In this document: positions 53,979 through 63,104 of the stretch, in pieces
Layout: every line of letters starts with the position of its first letter
Numbering within the stretch: the stretch's first letter is position 1
Origin: Sphingopyxis bauzanensis
Lineage (GTDB): Bacteria > Pseudomonadota > Alphaproteobacteria > Sphingomonadales > Sphingomonadaceae
Direction of reading: 5' to 3'
NCBI RefSeq assembly: GCF_002205675.1
Contig: NZ_NISK01000007.1
Location: forward strand, 1-64,000
DNA length: 64,000 bases
Notes under the pieces: generated by a model
Database searches by the model: none
The model's input: only the letters and a program-made list of their open reading frames with translations
Told to the model about the DNA's origin: nothing
Translations under genes and position numbers: made by a program

Positions 53979-54992
53979 TTAGTCACTCGCCGCTTTCAGC
54001 AACAGTGACAGGAACCGCCAATCGGACCAATCGCCTTTTTTCCCCGCCGCCAAAGCCGCCAGATCGAGTTTCGCCTGCCTCACGATCGTAAGCCGAAGCG
54101 ACGGAATGATATAGAGGCGTTGATCGCCCGCGCCCGCGGCGACGACCATATCCGCCGGGAGTTCGTTGGCATGACTGGTGATATCGGTGGACCGGGTAAC
54201 AATATCGACAGCCGGCGTGCTACGGGGCAACCACCAAGTGAGACCGTAGGCCGGATTGGCCTGGCTACCCTCGAACATCTCGCCGAACGCCATTTCATCG
54301 ACAAGCGGCTTGCCGTCGATCTTTCCGCCGCCGCGGACGAACTCCCCGATCTTCGCCCACTCGGACGCGGCCAGCGCGAGGCCCTGCGGCATGAGCGGTG
54401 CGCCATCGGGGTCGCTGCGCCAACTGCCGATGGTCACCCCAAGCGGAGTGAGAATGCGCCGCTCGATATATTGGCGAGCGTTGCCGTCTTTGCCTTTGGC
54501 AACGAGCTTGCGGCGCATGATCTCTCCAAAGATTTGCATCGGGGCGGGACCATATTGGAATTTGCTGCCGGGCGCCGCCGTGAGCGGTGCCTTCACCGAG
54601 TCCAGATACCCTTGGGGCCTGCCGACGGTCGATGCCTGGCCGCCCGTCATCGACAGCAATTGCCGAAGCGTGATCTGTTCCCTTTCGGGTTCGCCCCTCC
54701 ATTCAATGAGTGTCTCCGATGCCCGCTCGTCGAGCGTTAGAAGTCCATCCTGTGCGGCCGCCGCCGCCATCAGCCCGACCAGGCTCTTGGTGCCTGACCA
54801 GAGTTCCTGCGGCGTCGCAATGTCTGCCGATCGGCAGCGCACTTTGCCATCTTCAAGTATCAGCAGCGCAACGCCGGAATTAGCCTCAGAATAGGCGATC
54901 GCTTCGGCACAGCCGGGAAGAGGGGCGGGTTCGCCTGCCGTGGCTGGCTGTGCCGCAACGGCGGCTGCGAAAAAGAGGATGGTGCGCTTCAA
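53979..54992 (-). CDS. Serine hydrolase of the beta-lactamase/esterase family VIII type
   Basis: A 337-residue secreted protein: signal peptide MKRTILFFAAAVAAQPATA, then a penicillin-binding-protein-like fold. The SxxK motif is S66-G-T-K69 (ELWSGTKSLVGL), followed by QITLRQLLSMTGG and a Tyr-containing FQYGPAPMQIFGE at the second motif's place. A WWLP segment and GAGDQRLYIIPSLRLTIVRQ close the domain. It could cleave esters, amides or lactams outside the cytoplasm. It is divergent from the GntR gene at 55126 and shares its operator region. Confidence 0.85.
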   Translation of the reverse strand: MKRTILFFAAAVAAQPATAGEPAPLPGCAEAIAYSEANSGVALLILEDGKVRCRSADIATPQELWSGTKSLVGLMAAAAAQDGLLTLDERASETLIEWRGEPEREQITLRQLLSMTGGQASTVGRPQGYLDSVKAPLTAAPGSKFQYGPAPMQIFGEIMRRKLVAKGKDGNARQYIERRILTPLGVTIGSWRSDPDGAPLMPQGLALAASEWAKIGEFVRGGGKIDGKPLVDEMAFGEMFEGSQANPAYGLTWWLPRSTPAVDIVTRSTDITSHANELPADMVVAAGAGDQRLYIIPSLRLTIVRQAKLDLAALAAGKKGDWSDWRFLSLLLKAASD

Positions 54993-55030
54993 GATCCGGC
55001 TCCCATTTTCTGATGCTTGTCATTCCCCAT

Positions 55031-55046
55031 ATTATCGATAATAAAT
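55031..55046. promoter_or_regulatory. Candidate GntR operator, copy 1 (ATTATCGATAATAAAT)
   Basis: The 12-bp palindrome ATTATCGATAAT plus AAAT lies between the divergent serine hydrolase and gntR genes, 80 bases before the gntR ATG. The same 16 bases recur at 57232-57247 before the TonB-dependent receptor of this regulon. Candidate autoregulatory site. Confidence 0.75.
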
Positions 55047-55125
55047 TCATTCGCAATCAACGATTGCTCGTGTGCGCCGCCCGATTAGGATGGCGCCGGG
55101 AGCCAGGAAAGCCGAACGGAGAGAA

Positions 55126-55866
55126 ATGGCCGCGACGAAAACCGAAGACGACAGCGCGCCGACGCAGGACCGTGTGATCGCGCGTCTCTTGACCGACGAC
55201 ATCGTAGAATGGCGGATTCCGCCGGGTTCGTGGCTGCGCGAGCGTGAAATCGCGGCGCGGTTCGGGGTGAGCCATGCGCCCGTGCGAGAAGCCTTCCGTC
55301 ATCTTGCGCGGATCGGTCTCGTCAAGGTGGTGCCGTGGCGCGGGACCTATGTGATCGACATCGACGAGCATGCCGCGAACGAGGTCTATGAGCTGTGGAA
55401 ATCCCTGTTCGGTGTCGTTTGCCGCCTGGCTGCGGTCGAGATGACCGATCGCGACGGGCGCGAACTGATGCACAGGCTCGTCGAATATAAGGATGTCACC
55501 CAGCGCACCGAAAATACGTTCGAGCATATCAAGGTCTCGAACCGCATCGGCCGCTTCATCGCCAAGCGGAGCAATGCGCCGCTCGCGCTCGAGCTCCTCG
55601 ACAGGGTCGCGCTGCTCGCGCGCTGGCAGCATAATGTCTATACCGACAGCTACATCGAGACGCATGGCAATGACGCCGCGAAGCGATCGGCCATCCTCTA
55701 CGACGCGCTTTGCCGCCATATCGTCGCGCGCGATGGCGATGCCGCCGATGCGGTGGCGCGCGATCTGATCGGCGTTACTCAGAATAGTTTCGGGCGCGCA
55801 CTCGAGGAATATAAGGCCCGCCACGCAAAGCCCAAGCCCAGCCGCCGCCGCGCAAAAGTGACATGA
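55126..55866 (+). CDS. GntR-family regulator of the hydrolase regulon
   Basis: A 246-residue protein from ATG 55126 (CGGAGAGAA upstream; earlier GTG/ATG starts at 55072 and 55090 lack a good site). Winged helix: LTDDIVEWRIPPGSWLRERE and IAARFGVSHAPVREAFRHLA. The C-terminal FCD domain contains FEHIKVSNRIGRFIAKRSNA, with fewer metal-binding His residues than usual. Its stop overlaps the next gene (ATGA). The repeated palindrome before it and before the receptor gene points to control of both (inference). Confidence 0.9.
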   Translation: MAATKTEDDSAPTQDRVIARLLTDDIVEWRIPPGSWLREREIAARFGVSHAPVREAFRHLARIGLVKVVPWRGTYVIDIDEHAANEVYELWKSLFGVVCRLAAVEMTDRDGRELMHRLVEYKDVTQRTENTFEHIKVSNRIGRFIAKRSNAPLALELLDRVALLARWQHNVYTDSYIETHGNDAAKRSAILYDALCRHIVARDGDAADAVARDLIGVTQNSFGRALEEYKARHAKPKPSRRRAKVT

Positions 55867-57167
55867 GCCGCCTCCCGACCGACCGCCGCACGTTGCTTAA
55901 GGCGGGCCTCGCGGCGCCGATCGCATTGCAGGTTGACTCCGCTGCCGCCGCATCCCGGGATTTGACCATGTTCGGCCCCGAACGCCTCTTCGCCGACATT
56001 CAAAGCTATACCGAGGCCGGCAACAAGCAGTCGGGCGGCGAGGGCGATCGCTGGACCGCCGACTGGACCGCGAAGCGGCTGTCCAGTGCCGGATTCGAAG
56101 TGGAACGCCAGACGTTTGATGTGCCTTGGTTCGAGGCCTCGCGCTGCGACCTCAGGCTCGGCGACCTCACGATACCGCTCGTCGCACAACCGCTCGCCAT
56201 CGAAACCGGCGAGGCTGGTCTCGCTGCGCCGCTGCGCCTCGCAGAAATCCCTGAACACCTCGACGGCGCGATCGCCGTGGTGCGCCTGCCTTTCCGCCGC
56301 TGGTCGAGCCTCGTAGATCGTGCAGTGCGCGAGCCGCTCGCCGATGCGCTTGCGCGCGGTGCGAACGGGGTCATTCTCATTACGACCGGGCCGACGGGCG
56401 AGGCCTTGCTCCTCAATGTCCCGGCCGGTCATCCCGTATCGGACAAGCCACTTGCCTTGCTCGCGCCGCGACTCGCCGCCCCGGTGATTGAAGCCGCGCG
56501 CCACGGTGCCGCGGCGAAATTAGCGCTTCGCGGGCGCGGTGGGACTCGGGCAGCGCAGAATATAATCGGGCGGCGCGTTCGCTCCGGTCGCCCCTGGCTC
56601 GTCGTCTCGACGCCGCGTTCAGGCTGGACCGATTGCGCCGGCGAGCGGGGGCCGGGTATCGCGATGTGGCTCGCGCTTGCCGACTGGATGCCCCGAGCGT
56701 TTCCGCAGCACAGCCTGCTCTTCCTGTGCAACAGCGGGCATGAATATGAGAATCTCGGTGCGAGCCATATCGCCGACAAGGTGGGTCCAGCCCCCGGCGA
56801 GACAGCTTTCTGGTTGCATCTCGGCGCCAATGCCGCGGCGCGCGATTATCAGGAAATGCCCGGGCGCCTGCTGCCGCTGCCAAGCGCCGATCCCTATCGT
56901 TTTCTCATGACATCGCCCGAATTCGTCGCGCGTGCGCGCGAGATATTCAAAGGCCAGCCGGGGTTGGAAATGGCCTATCCTTCGGCGGAAGGCACAGCGG
57001 GCGAACTCTCGGAAGTGATAAAGGCCGGCTACGTGCGTCATGCCGGCATCTTTGGCGCACACCGTCATCACCACGCTGTGACCGACGATTTATCGACGGT
57101 CACACCTGACCCCCTTGCCGCTACGGCGCGGGGCGTCCGCGACCTGCTGAGCGCCGTCGTCTCTTAG
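55863..57167 (+). CDS. Exported M28-peptidase-like protein with degenerate metal site
   Basis: A 434-residue protein with a twin-arginine-type leader (DRRTLLKAGLAAPIAL). The layout (PA-like insert around 100-220, then a hydrolase core) is that of M28 aminopeptidases, but the usual HxD and DN metal ligands are not visible: the place reads STPRSGWTDCAGERGPG (249-265). SGHEYENLGASH resembles the EE region and HRHHHAVTDDLSTV the late His. It is likely a non-classical hydrolase or a binding protein. It is coupled to the GntR gene and followed by the receptor. Confidence 0.65.
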   Translation: MSRLPTDRRTLLKAGLAAPIALQVDSAAAASRDLTMFGPERLFADIQSYTEAGNKQSGGEGDRWTADWTAKRLSSAGFEVERQTFDVPWFEASRCDLRLGDLTIPLVAQPLAIETGEAGLAAPLRLAEIPEHLDGAIAVVRLPFRRWSSLVDRAVREPLADALARGANGVILITTGPTGEALLLNVPAGHPVSDKPLALLAPRLAAPVIEAARHGAAAKLALRGRGGTRAAQNIIGRRVRSGRPWLVVSTPRSGWTDCAGERGPGIAMWLALADWMPRAFPQHSLLFLCNSGHEYENLGASHIADKVGPAPGETAFWLHLGANAAARDYQEMPGRLLPLPSADPYRFLMTSPEFVARAREIFKGQPGLEMAYPSAEGTAGELSEVIKAGYVRHAGIFGAHRHHHAVTDDLSTVTPDPLAATARGVRDLLSAVVS

Positions 57168-57231
57168 ACCAGCGAACCACCTGCAGAGACTTTGCGCTTT
57201 CCGGCTTGACTCGCTCGCGCTTTTGTACAAA

Positions 57232-57247
57232 ATTATCGATAATAAAT
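57232..57247. promoter_or_regulatory. Candidate GntR operator, copy 2
   Basis: Exact second copy of ATTATCGATAATAAAT, 27 bases before the receptor ATG. A possible promoter lies just upstream: TTGACT at 57206-57211 and AAAATT at 57229-57234 with a 17-base spacer, so the operator would overlap the -10 and start site, as expected for a repressor. Confidence 0.7.
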
Positions 57248-57273
57248 GCGATAACAAAATGGGGAGAGTGACC

Positions 57274-59511
57274 ATGGGACGCAGGGCGAACCTTCTTTTC
57301 TGCACGGCCGCGATTTGGGTAGCCGTCGCTCCGCCTGCTTTCGCTCAAGACGCACCGTCCGAAGCTCTTACCGACGCGGCGGAAGCGAACGACGACGGCA
57401 CGATCGTCGTTACGGCGCGGCGCCGCGAGGAGCGGCTCGCCGACGTTCCCACAGCCGCTTCTGTCATCGATATCACCTCACTCACCGATCGCGGCGGCGC
57501 AAGCGGCAGCGGCGAATTGCTCGCCGACCAGCCGAGCGTTAGGTTCAACAATCTCAGCTCATCGATCACCTCCGAGATTTCGATCCGCGCCTCTTCGACC
57601 GCGCGCGCGACCAATGGCGACCCCAGCGTCGGCCTGTATCGCAACGGTGCCTATATCGCCGGTGGTCCAGTGGGCGGGCGAAACTTCACCCGCCTCGACC
57701 TGCTCGACATCGGCCGAGTCGAGGTGTTGCGCGGGACGCAGGGCGCACTCTATGGCCGCAACGCGGTCGGCGGCGCGATCAATATCATTTCGGCCGAACC
57801 CGAATTCGATCTCTCGGGCTGGGCGAGCGCGCGCTATGGCTTCGAGAACAACAGCTTCCAGACGCAGGGTGCGATCAATGTCCCGCTCGCCGATGGCTTG
57901 GCGATGCGCATCAGCGGCGATCTCGTCAAGCAGGACAAGGGCTTCTTCTACAATCCCGATAATGACGTCTATTTCGATCAGCAGAAGGGGCACGGACTGC
58001 GCGGCCAGATCCGACTGAAGCGAGGGCCGGTCGACGCGATCATCACGGCCGAGACGCAGCGGCTGACCACGCCGACGATCCATTACCAGATATCCATTCC
58101 CGCGGGCACGCCAGGCTTTCCCGGCGGTTATACGCAGGATCGCTTTCGCTACCCCTGGAACACCGCGCCGCGCGCTAGCCAGGACGTGGACGGCCTTCAG
58201 GCGCTCGTCCGCGTCGATCTGGGCGGCGCTGACCTCACGTCGACAACCTCCTTTCGCAAGCGCACGTCCGAATATGATCTAGACAATGACGCGATCAGCC
58301 CCGCCGAACTGGCGCGCGCGCGCGCCGCGGGGCAGGTCGGCGCGCTCACCCCGCTCGATCCGAGCGCAGCGTCCTACGTCATCGATACGACCGACAATTT
58401 CTCGCAGGACATTCATGTCAGCGGGGCGAGCGATCGCTTCACATGGCTGGTCGGCGCCGAAATGCTGCTGCTCGACAGCGATTTCTCGGTGACGACGACA
58501 CGCACGCCGACGCTTGTCAATCCTTCGCCAGGCAACATCGCCCCCGCCCGGCTCCATTTCGAAAGCTATGCCGCATACGGCTCGCTCGGTTTCGACATCA
58601 CCGACAGCCTCAACCTGACAGGCGAACTGCGCTATACGCGCGACAGCCGGAACATCTCGGCGCGGCTTTACGATTTAGGGACTGGCCTGCCCACCGGCGG
58701 GCCATCCCGGATCATCGACGACAGCATCAACGCCGACAATCTCTCCTACAATGCGACGCTTTCGTACAAGCTGACGTCGAACGTCCTCGCCTATGGCAAG
58801 GTCGGCAGCAGCTATCGCGCCGGCGGGTTCAACACGCGCCTCTCCGATCCGCGCGCGCCGAGTCCCGTGCAGGTGCTGTTCGGCAACGAAAACAGCACGT
58901 CTTACGAAGCCGGTATCAAGGGCAGTCCGATCCGGCGCGGCTATTTCGCAATCGCGGGCTATTACACCGAGCTTGAAGACCTGATCGCGCAGGTCGACGA
59001 TGGCTGCGCGCTCACCAATCCGGCGTGCCCGATCGCGGCGGTCGCCTATCTGACCAACGCAGGCGATGCGAAAAGCTGGGGAATCGAGGCCGAGTACAGC
59101 CAGGGCTTCGACCTTGGCGAAGGCAATGGCCGTCTCGCGCTCAGCGGCTCGCGGCAGGGCGGAAAGGTCAAGAGCGGTCGCTACGATGGGCTCGATCTCG
59201 CGCAGGTTCCTGACTGGCTCGCCTCGGCCAACCTCAACCTGCGCTACCCGGTCACCAAGGATGTCTCGCTGACCAGCAATGTCCTTGTCAGCGGTCAATG
59301 GGGCGGCAAGCAGGAGCTGACGGCGACCTCGGTCGATCTCGATGATTATGTCCTCGTCAATCTTCGGGTCGGCGTCGACTTCGGCAAGATCAGCGTCAGC
59401 GCCTTCGCCAACAACCTCTTCGACAAGGTCTATTTTGTCGCGCAGGCGCCGACGATCAACCGGTACAGCCAACCCCGCGTCATCGGCGTCGAAGGACGCA
59501 TTTCTTTCTAG
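57274..59511 (+). CDS. TonB-dependent outer-membrane receptor
   Basis: A 745-residue precursor from ATG 57274 (GGGGAGAG 7 bases upstream). Signal peptide ends near VAPPAFA; TIVVTARRREERLADVPTAA is the TonB-box region; the plug has VEVLRGTQGALYGRNAVGGA; the barrel ends VIGVEGRISF with a terminal Phe. It lacks an N-terminal signalling extension, so control is by the GntR site rather than by an ECF sigma/anti-sigma pair. It is followed by two exported hydrolases, suggesting uptake of an ester-type or otherwise hydrolysable substrate. Confidence 0.95.
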   Translation: MGRRANLLFCTAAIWVAVAPPAFAQDAPSEALTDAAEANDDGTIVVTARRREERLADVPTAASVIDITSLTDRGGASGSGELLADQPSVRFNNLSSSITSEISIRASSTARATNGDPSVGLYRNGAYIAGGPVGGRNFTRLDLLDIGRVEVLRGTQGALYGRNAVGGAINIISAEPEFDLSGWASARYGFENNSFQTQGAINVPLADGLAMRISGDLVKQDKGFFYNPDNDVYFDQQKGHGLRGQIRLKRGPVDAIITAETQRLTTPTIHYQISIPAGTPGFPGGYTQDRFRYPWNTAPRASQDVDGLQALVRVDLGGADLTSTTSFRKRTSEYDLDNDAISPAELARARAAGQVGALTPLDPSAASYVIDTTDNFSQDIHVSGASDRFTWLVGAEMLLLDSDFSVTTTRTPTLVNPSPGNIAPARLHFESYAAYGSLGFDITDSLNLTGELRYTRDSRNISARLYDLGTGLPTGGPSRIIDDSINADNLSYNATLSYKLTSNVLAYGKVGSSYRAGGFNTRLSDPRAPSPVQVLFGNENSTSYEAGIKGSPIRRGYFAIAGYYTELEDLIAQVDDGCALTNPACPIAAVAYLTNAGDAKSWGIEAEYSQGFDLGEGNGRLALSGSRQGGKVKSGRYDGLDLAQVPDWLASANLNLRYPVTKDVSLTSNVLVSGQWGGKQELTATSVDLDDYVLVNLRVGVDFGKISVSAFANNLFDKVYFVAQAPTINRYSQPRVIGVEGRISF

Positions 59512-59566
59512 GTCGCTCACTCGCCCGCGGCCTCGGGCCGCAGGCCGGGAAGGGAAGGAGGGCGCA

Positions 59567-61114
59567 ATGCGGCATTTGGTGATGGCAGCACTGCTCGGTG
59601 CCGCGGCGCTGCTCGGATCGGCACCCGTCGCGGCGGCAGATGCCGCTCCTGTCTCAACGATTGCGCAGGGCCGCTTGGCCGGTGCGCGTGATGCGGGCGT
59701 CGAGCGCTTTCTCGATATTCCTTTCGCTGCGCCTCCGGTCGGCCCGCTTCGCTGGCGGGCTCCGCAGGCGCCGCCGCGCTGGGATGGGGTTCGCGACGCC
59801 GCGAAACCCGGGCCCGCTTGTCCGCAAACTGTGCGCCCCGCGCTCGTCGCGGGCGGCGTTGCAGAATATCAATCCGAGGATTGCCTCCAGCTCAACATCT
59901 GGCGCCCGGCGGGGGCGCGCAAGCTTCCCGTCATGGTCTGGATCCACGGCGGCGCGCATGTGATCGGCTCGGGCACCTTTCCGGCGTTCGACGGCACCGC
60001 CTTCGCGCGGCAAGGCGTGATCCTCGTGACGATCAACTATCGGCTGGGCGCGCTCGGTTATTTCGCGCACCCGGCGCTCAGCGCGGCCAGGCCGCAGGGT
60101 GAGGCGCTCGCCAATTATGGCCTGATGGACCAATTGGCCGCGTTGCGTTGGGTTCAGAAAAACATCGCTGTTTTTGGCGGCGATCCCGAGCAGGTGACTT
60201 TGTTCGGCGAGTCCGCCGGCGCGATCGGGGTCACGACGATTCTCGCGCAGCCGGAAGCCAAGGGCCTGTTTGCCCGCGCGATCGTTCAGTCGGGCGTGGG
60301 CCTCCTCGATCCGCGCCCGCTTGCCGAACAGGAGGCGCTCGGCGCCGCTTTGGCGGTTCGCGCTGGCGCGCCGCCTTCGGCCTCGCTCGACGCGCTTCGC
60401 GCGCTTCCCGCCGCCGCCCTCGTCGCTGCGGGTGATGTCCGCACGCCGGGCGCGATGGTCGGCCCCATCCTCGACGGCGACCTGGTGCGCGAAGCGCCGT
60501 GGCGCGTCTTTGCGCGGAGCGAGCCGATCGACGTTCCGCTCCTCGTCGGCGCCAACAGCAACGAGGCGAGCGTGATCCTCGCCATGGGCGTGCCGCCCGC
60601 CGCGGCGCTCGCCTATCTCGGCCGCGACCAAGCGGCGGGCCGCGCCGCCTTTGGCACGGGGCTGGACGATGACGCACTGGCGCGCCAGGTGTTGGGCGAC
60701 GCCTGGTTCGTCGCCCCGGCGCGCTGGCTCGCGGCCCGGACGGCGGCTGGTGCGCCATCCTACCTCTATCATTTCGACTATGTCGCAGCGGCGCGGCGCG
60801 ACCGCGCCAAGGGCGCCGCGCACGGGTCTGAAATCCCCTATCTGTTCGGGACGCTCGACTATTTTGCGTCGGTCGCCGGCGCCATCGGTGACGAGGATCG
60901 TCGCTTCAGCGATGGCATCTCCGCCTGCTGGGTTGGCTTCGCCAAGACGGGCGTTCCTGGCTGCGCACTTGTTCGCGACTGGCCGCGTTACGATCCGACA
61001 AGCGACCGTCTCGCAAAATTTGCGCCGGAGTCGGGCGTCGTCGCCGGCTTTCGCAAGGCGCAGCTCGACTTTCTGCTGAAGATTCGCTTCGGGGGCGGCC
61101 AGTCCAGGCCCTAG
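59567..61114 (+). CDS. Type-B carboxylesterase
   Basis: A 515-residue exported esterase from ATG 59567 (AGGGAAGGAGGG upstream, very strong site). Signal peptide ends near GSAPVAAA. It shows the family signature SEDCLQLNIWRP, the oxyanion hole HGGA (127-130), the nucleophile elbow TLFGESAGAIG (S216) and the catalytic His in GAAHGSEIPYLFG. It cleaves carboxylic esters. FumD-type fumonisin esterases and others share this fold, so the exact substrate cannot be told. Part of the receptor/hydrolase regulon. Confidence 0.93.
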   Translation: MRHLVMAALLGAAALLGSAPVAAADAAPVSTIAQGRLAGARDAGVERFLDIPFAAPPVGPLRWRAPQAPPRWDGVRDAAKPGPACPQTVRPALVAGGVAEYQSEDCLQLNIWRPAGARKLPVMVWIHGGAHVIGSGTFPAFDGTAFARQGVILVTINYRLGALGYFAHPALSAARPQGEALANYGLMDQLAALRWVQKNIAVFGGDPEQVTLFGESAGAIGVTTILAQPEAKGLFARAIVQSGVGLLDPRPLAEQEALGAALAVRAGAPPSASLDALRALPAAALVAAGDVRTPGAMVGPILDGDLVREAPWRVFARSEPIDVPLLVGANSNEASVILAMGVPPAAALAYLGRDQAAGRAAFGTGLDDDALARQVLGDAWFVAPARWLAARTAAGAPSYLYHFDYVAAARRDRAKGAAHGSEIPYLFGTLDYFASVAGAIGDEDRRFSDGISACWVGFAKTGVPGCALVRDWPRYDPTSDRLAKFAPESGVVAGFRKAQLDFLLKIRFGGGQSRP

Positions 61115-61175
61115 CCCGTCCGGTCGCGCGCGACCCTCCGTTTCGACGATGTGCAACGAAGCTGGGAGAGAGAAA

Positions 61176-62408
61176 ATGGCTGGACGAACGAAATGGATGT
61201 GGCTTGCCGCCGGTGCGGCGATGGTTGGGGCTGCGGCCTTTGCGGCGCAGGGCGGGTTCGGAGGCGGCGATGGCGGCGAGGCGCGTCCCATGGTGCAGCT
61301 TCCGCCTGCGGCGCCCGCTGCGAATGTGTCGACATCGGTGGCATCGGCGGCCGCGGCCGCCAGCCTTTCGGCCACCGTTGGCGGTTATACCTATGACTGG
61401 ACCGCGTTACAGGCGGCAATCGACGCCGATACCGAGGTCGATAACGGCTATTTCATCGTCGGGAATGCTTCGGATCCCGACTATCTCTTCGCTTACGAGA
61501 AGGGCAGCTTTGGTATCGATCGGGTGACCCCGCTTGCGTCGGCCTCCAAATGGTTCGCCGGCGCGCTGGGGATGCGCATGGTGCAGGCGGGCATCGCGAC
61601 GCTCGACGATCCGATGCGGCCGCCGCTTGCCTTCTGGACGACGATCGGAACGAAGAAGGATGTCAAACTCAAGCACGCGCTGTCGATGACGTCGGGCTTC
61701 AATGCGAGCCCGCTCGTTGGCGGCTGTCAGCTGCTTCCGGCCATGACGCTCTATAATTGCGCGAAAAGCATCCACGATCTGCGTTACGACATTCTGCGCC
61801 CGGGTAACGCTCCCGGCGCGCAATATAGCTATGGGCCGCACGGCCTTCAAGTCGCCGCAGCCTATCTCGAGGCGAAGGATACCAGCATCGCGCCCGGCAC
61901 ATCGCCGTCACGCCAGCGCAACTTCCACGAACTGTTCGCGCAGCATGTAACGAGCCCGCTCGGGATGACGAGCACGACCTGGTATGACCCTGCCGGCAGC
62001 GCTCCCACGAACCCGTGGGTCGCGGGCGGCGCCTATTCGACGCCGCGCGACTATGCGAAACTGCTGCGTGCCTTCCTTGGCGGCAGCTTTATCACCGACA
62101 TGACGACCTTCACCCAGCAGCGTACCGCAGGCTTGCCGCGCGTCTTCGTTCCGGCGAGCGCGGGCAACTGGGAATATGCGCTCGGCTCCTTTGTCGAATG
62201 CGACACGCCTTCGGCCTGCGCGACGTCTAAGATCAATTCTTCGCCCGGCGCCTACGGCTGGACCGGCTGGATTGATCGCGAGACCGGCTATTATGCCCTG
62301 ATCGCCACCGAAATATCGAGCGGAGGCGACCGGAAAGGCGTCGAGCTCGAACAGGTCATGCAGGATCTGATCGAGGATGCGATCGCGAATCGCACCCCGG
62401 CGCCCTGA
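61176..62408 (+). CDS. Second exported serine hydrolase of the beta-lactamase fold
   Basis: A 410-residue protein from ATG 61176 (GGGAGAGA upstream). An Ala-rich hydrophobic N-terminus (WMWLAAGAAMVGAAAFAA) is probably a signal peptide or anchor, followed by a low-complexity Gly/Ala/Pro linker to about residue 66. SxxK motif S122-A-S-K125 (LASASKWFAGAL), HALSMTSGFNASPL and YSYGPHGLQVAAAY match the serine hydrolase at 53979. Two cysteine pairs (GCQLL...YNCAKS and ECDTPSACAT) may form disulfides, consistent with export. Substrate unknown. Confidence 0.85.
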   Translation: MAGRTKWMWLAAGAAMVGAAAFAAQGGFGGGDGGEARPMVQLPPAAPAANVSTSVASAAAAASLSATVGGYTYDWTALQAAIDADTEVDNGYFIVGNASDPDYLFAYEKGSFGIDRVTPLASASKWFAGALGMRMVQAGIATLDDPMRPPLAFWTTIGTKKDVKLKHALSMTSGFNASPLVGGCQLLPAMTLYNCAKSIHDLRYDILRPGNAPGAQYSYGPHGLQVAAAYLEAKDTSIAPGTSPSRQRNFHELFAQHVTSPLGMTSTTWYDPAGSAPTNPWVAGGAYSTPRDYAKLLRAFLGGSFITDMTTFTQQRTAGLPRVFVPASAGNWEYALGSFVECDTPSACATSKINSSPGAYGWTGWIDRETGYYALIATEISSGGDRKGVELEQVMQDLIEDAIANRTPAP

Positions 62409-62693
62409 CCTGACCCAGCAGTCTAGTCACGCAGCACAGGAGAACTTGATCTCCATGCGCTGCGTGGCTGGCCTGTCGGACTAGGCAAAGTCGACGGCTT
62501 AATGGCGAGCGGCCAAACCCGCGTGTGACCGGCAGGGAGCCGATTTGACTGAATGGCCGATGCGCGGCCGTCCGGTCGTGGGTTCGGCCTAGGGACACGT
62601 CGCCAAAAAGCGTGTCGCTGCCGCCACTGCCTCGGCTCCGAAAGCTGCTGGGCATGCATCTGGCCGCGCAGATTGGCTCGCCTCGGGCGGTTA
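62409..62693. other. Spacer between convergent genes
   Basis: 285 bases separate the convergent serine hydrolase and thioesterase genes. I see no coding homology and no clear terminator hairpin with a T-run. Confidence 0.5.
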
Positions 62694-63104
62694 TCAGGCG
62701 ACGTAGGCCCCTCTACCACTCGCCACCAAGGTTCCGTCTGCGGCTAGGATCCGGGTAGCCGCGACGCTTATCTGCCGCCCTAATTTCACCGGGCTGCCGA
62801 TCGCGCGAAGCGGCCCCAGCTTGGCCGGTCGGTGAAAATCCACATGGAGGTCCGCCGTCGCCCGCGCAGCACCCCCCATCGCGATGACCGTATAGAGGCC
62901 GGTCAGATCGATCAAAGCCGATACGATGCCACCATGCGCCGCGCCGACCGTCGGATTTGAGATGATTTCGTCTCGCCAAGGCATGGAGATCACCAACTCG
63001 TTGGCGCCGACCTCAGCGATGCTGAGCCCGAGCCAGCGGTGAAAAGGGGCCAGCGCCAATAGGTCACGTAATTCCTCAAGCCCCGGGACGGCGGGGGCAT
63101 TCAT
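62694..63104 (-). CDS. PaaI-type hotdog thioesterase
   Basis: A 136-residue single hotdog domain. The central helix carries the PaaI/YbgC-type motif TVGAAHGGIVSALIDLTGLY, with N/H-G-G and the Asp as usual catalytic positions, and TADLHVDFHRPAKLGPLRAI is the beta-strand that follows. It hydrolyses acyl-CoA thioesters, usually small, aromatic or medium acyl groups, and may serve to free CoA when pathway intermediates build up. It overlaps the upstream alpha/beta hydrolase gene by four bases. Confidence 0.9.
   Translation of the reverse strand: MNAPAVPGLEELRDLLALAPFHRWLGLSIAEVGANELVISMPWRDEIISNPTVGAAHGGIVSALIDLTGLYTVIAMGGAARATADLHVDFHRPAKLGPLRAIGSPVKLGRQISVAATRILAADGTLVASGRGAYVA

Noticed and set aside
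57274..61114. Possible fumonisin (fum) degradation cluster because of receptor plus type-B carboxylesterase
   Set aside because: The defining aminotransferase and the fum gene order are absent; the carboxylesterase fold is too general for this assignment.
59654..61375. 573-codon minus-strand open frame over the carboxylesterase gene
   Set aside because: It is a GC-rich shadow: the plus strand has a signal peptide, GESAG and HGGA motifs; the antisense product is Arg/Ala/Glu-rich with no recognisable domain.
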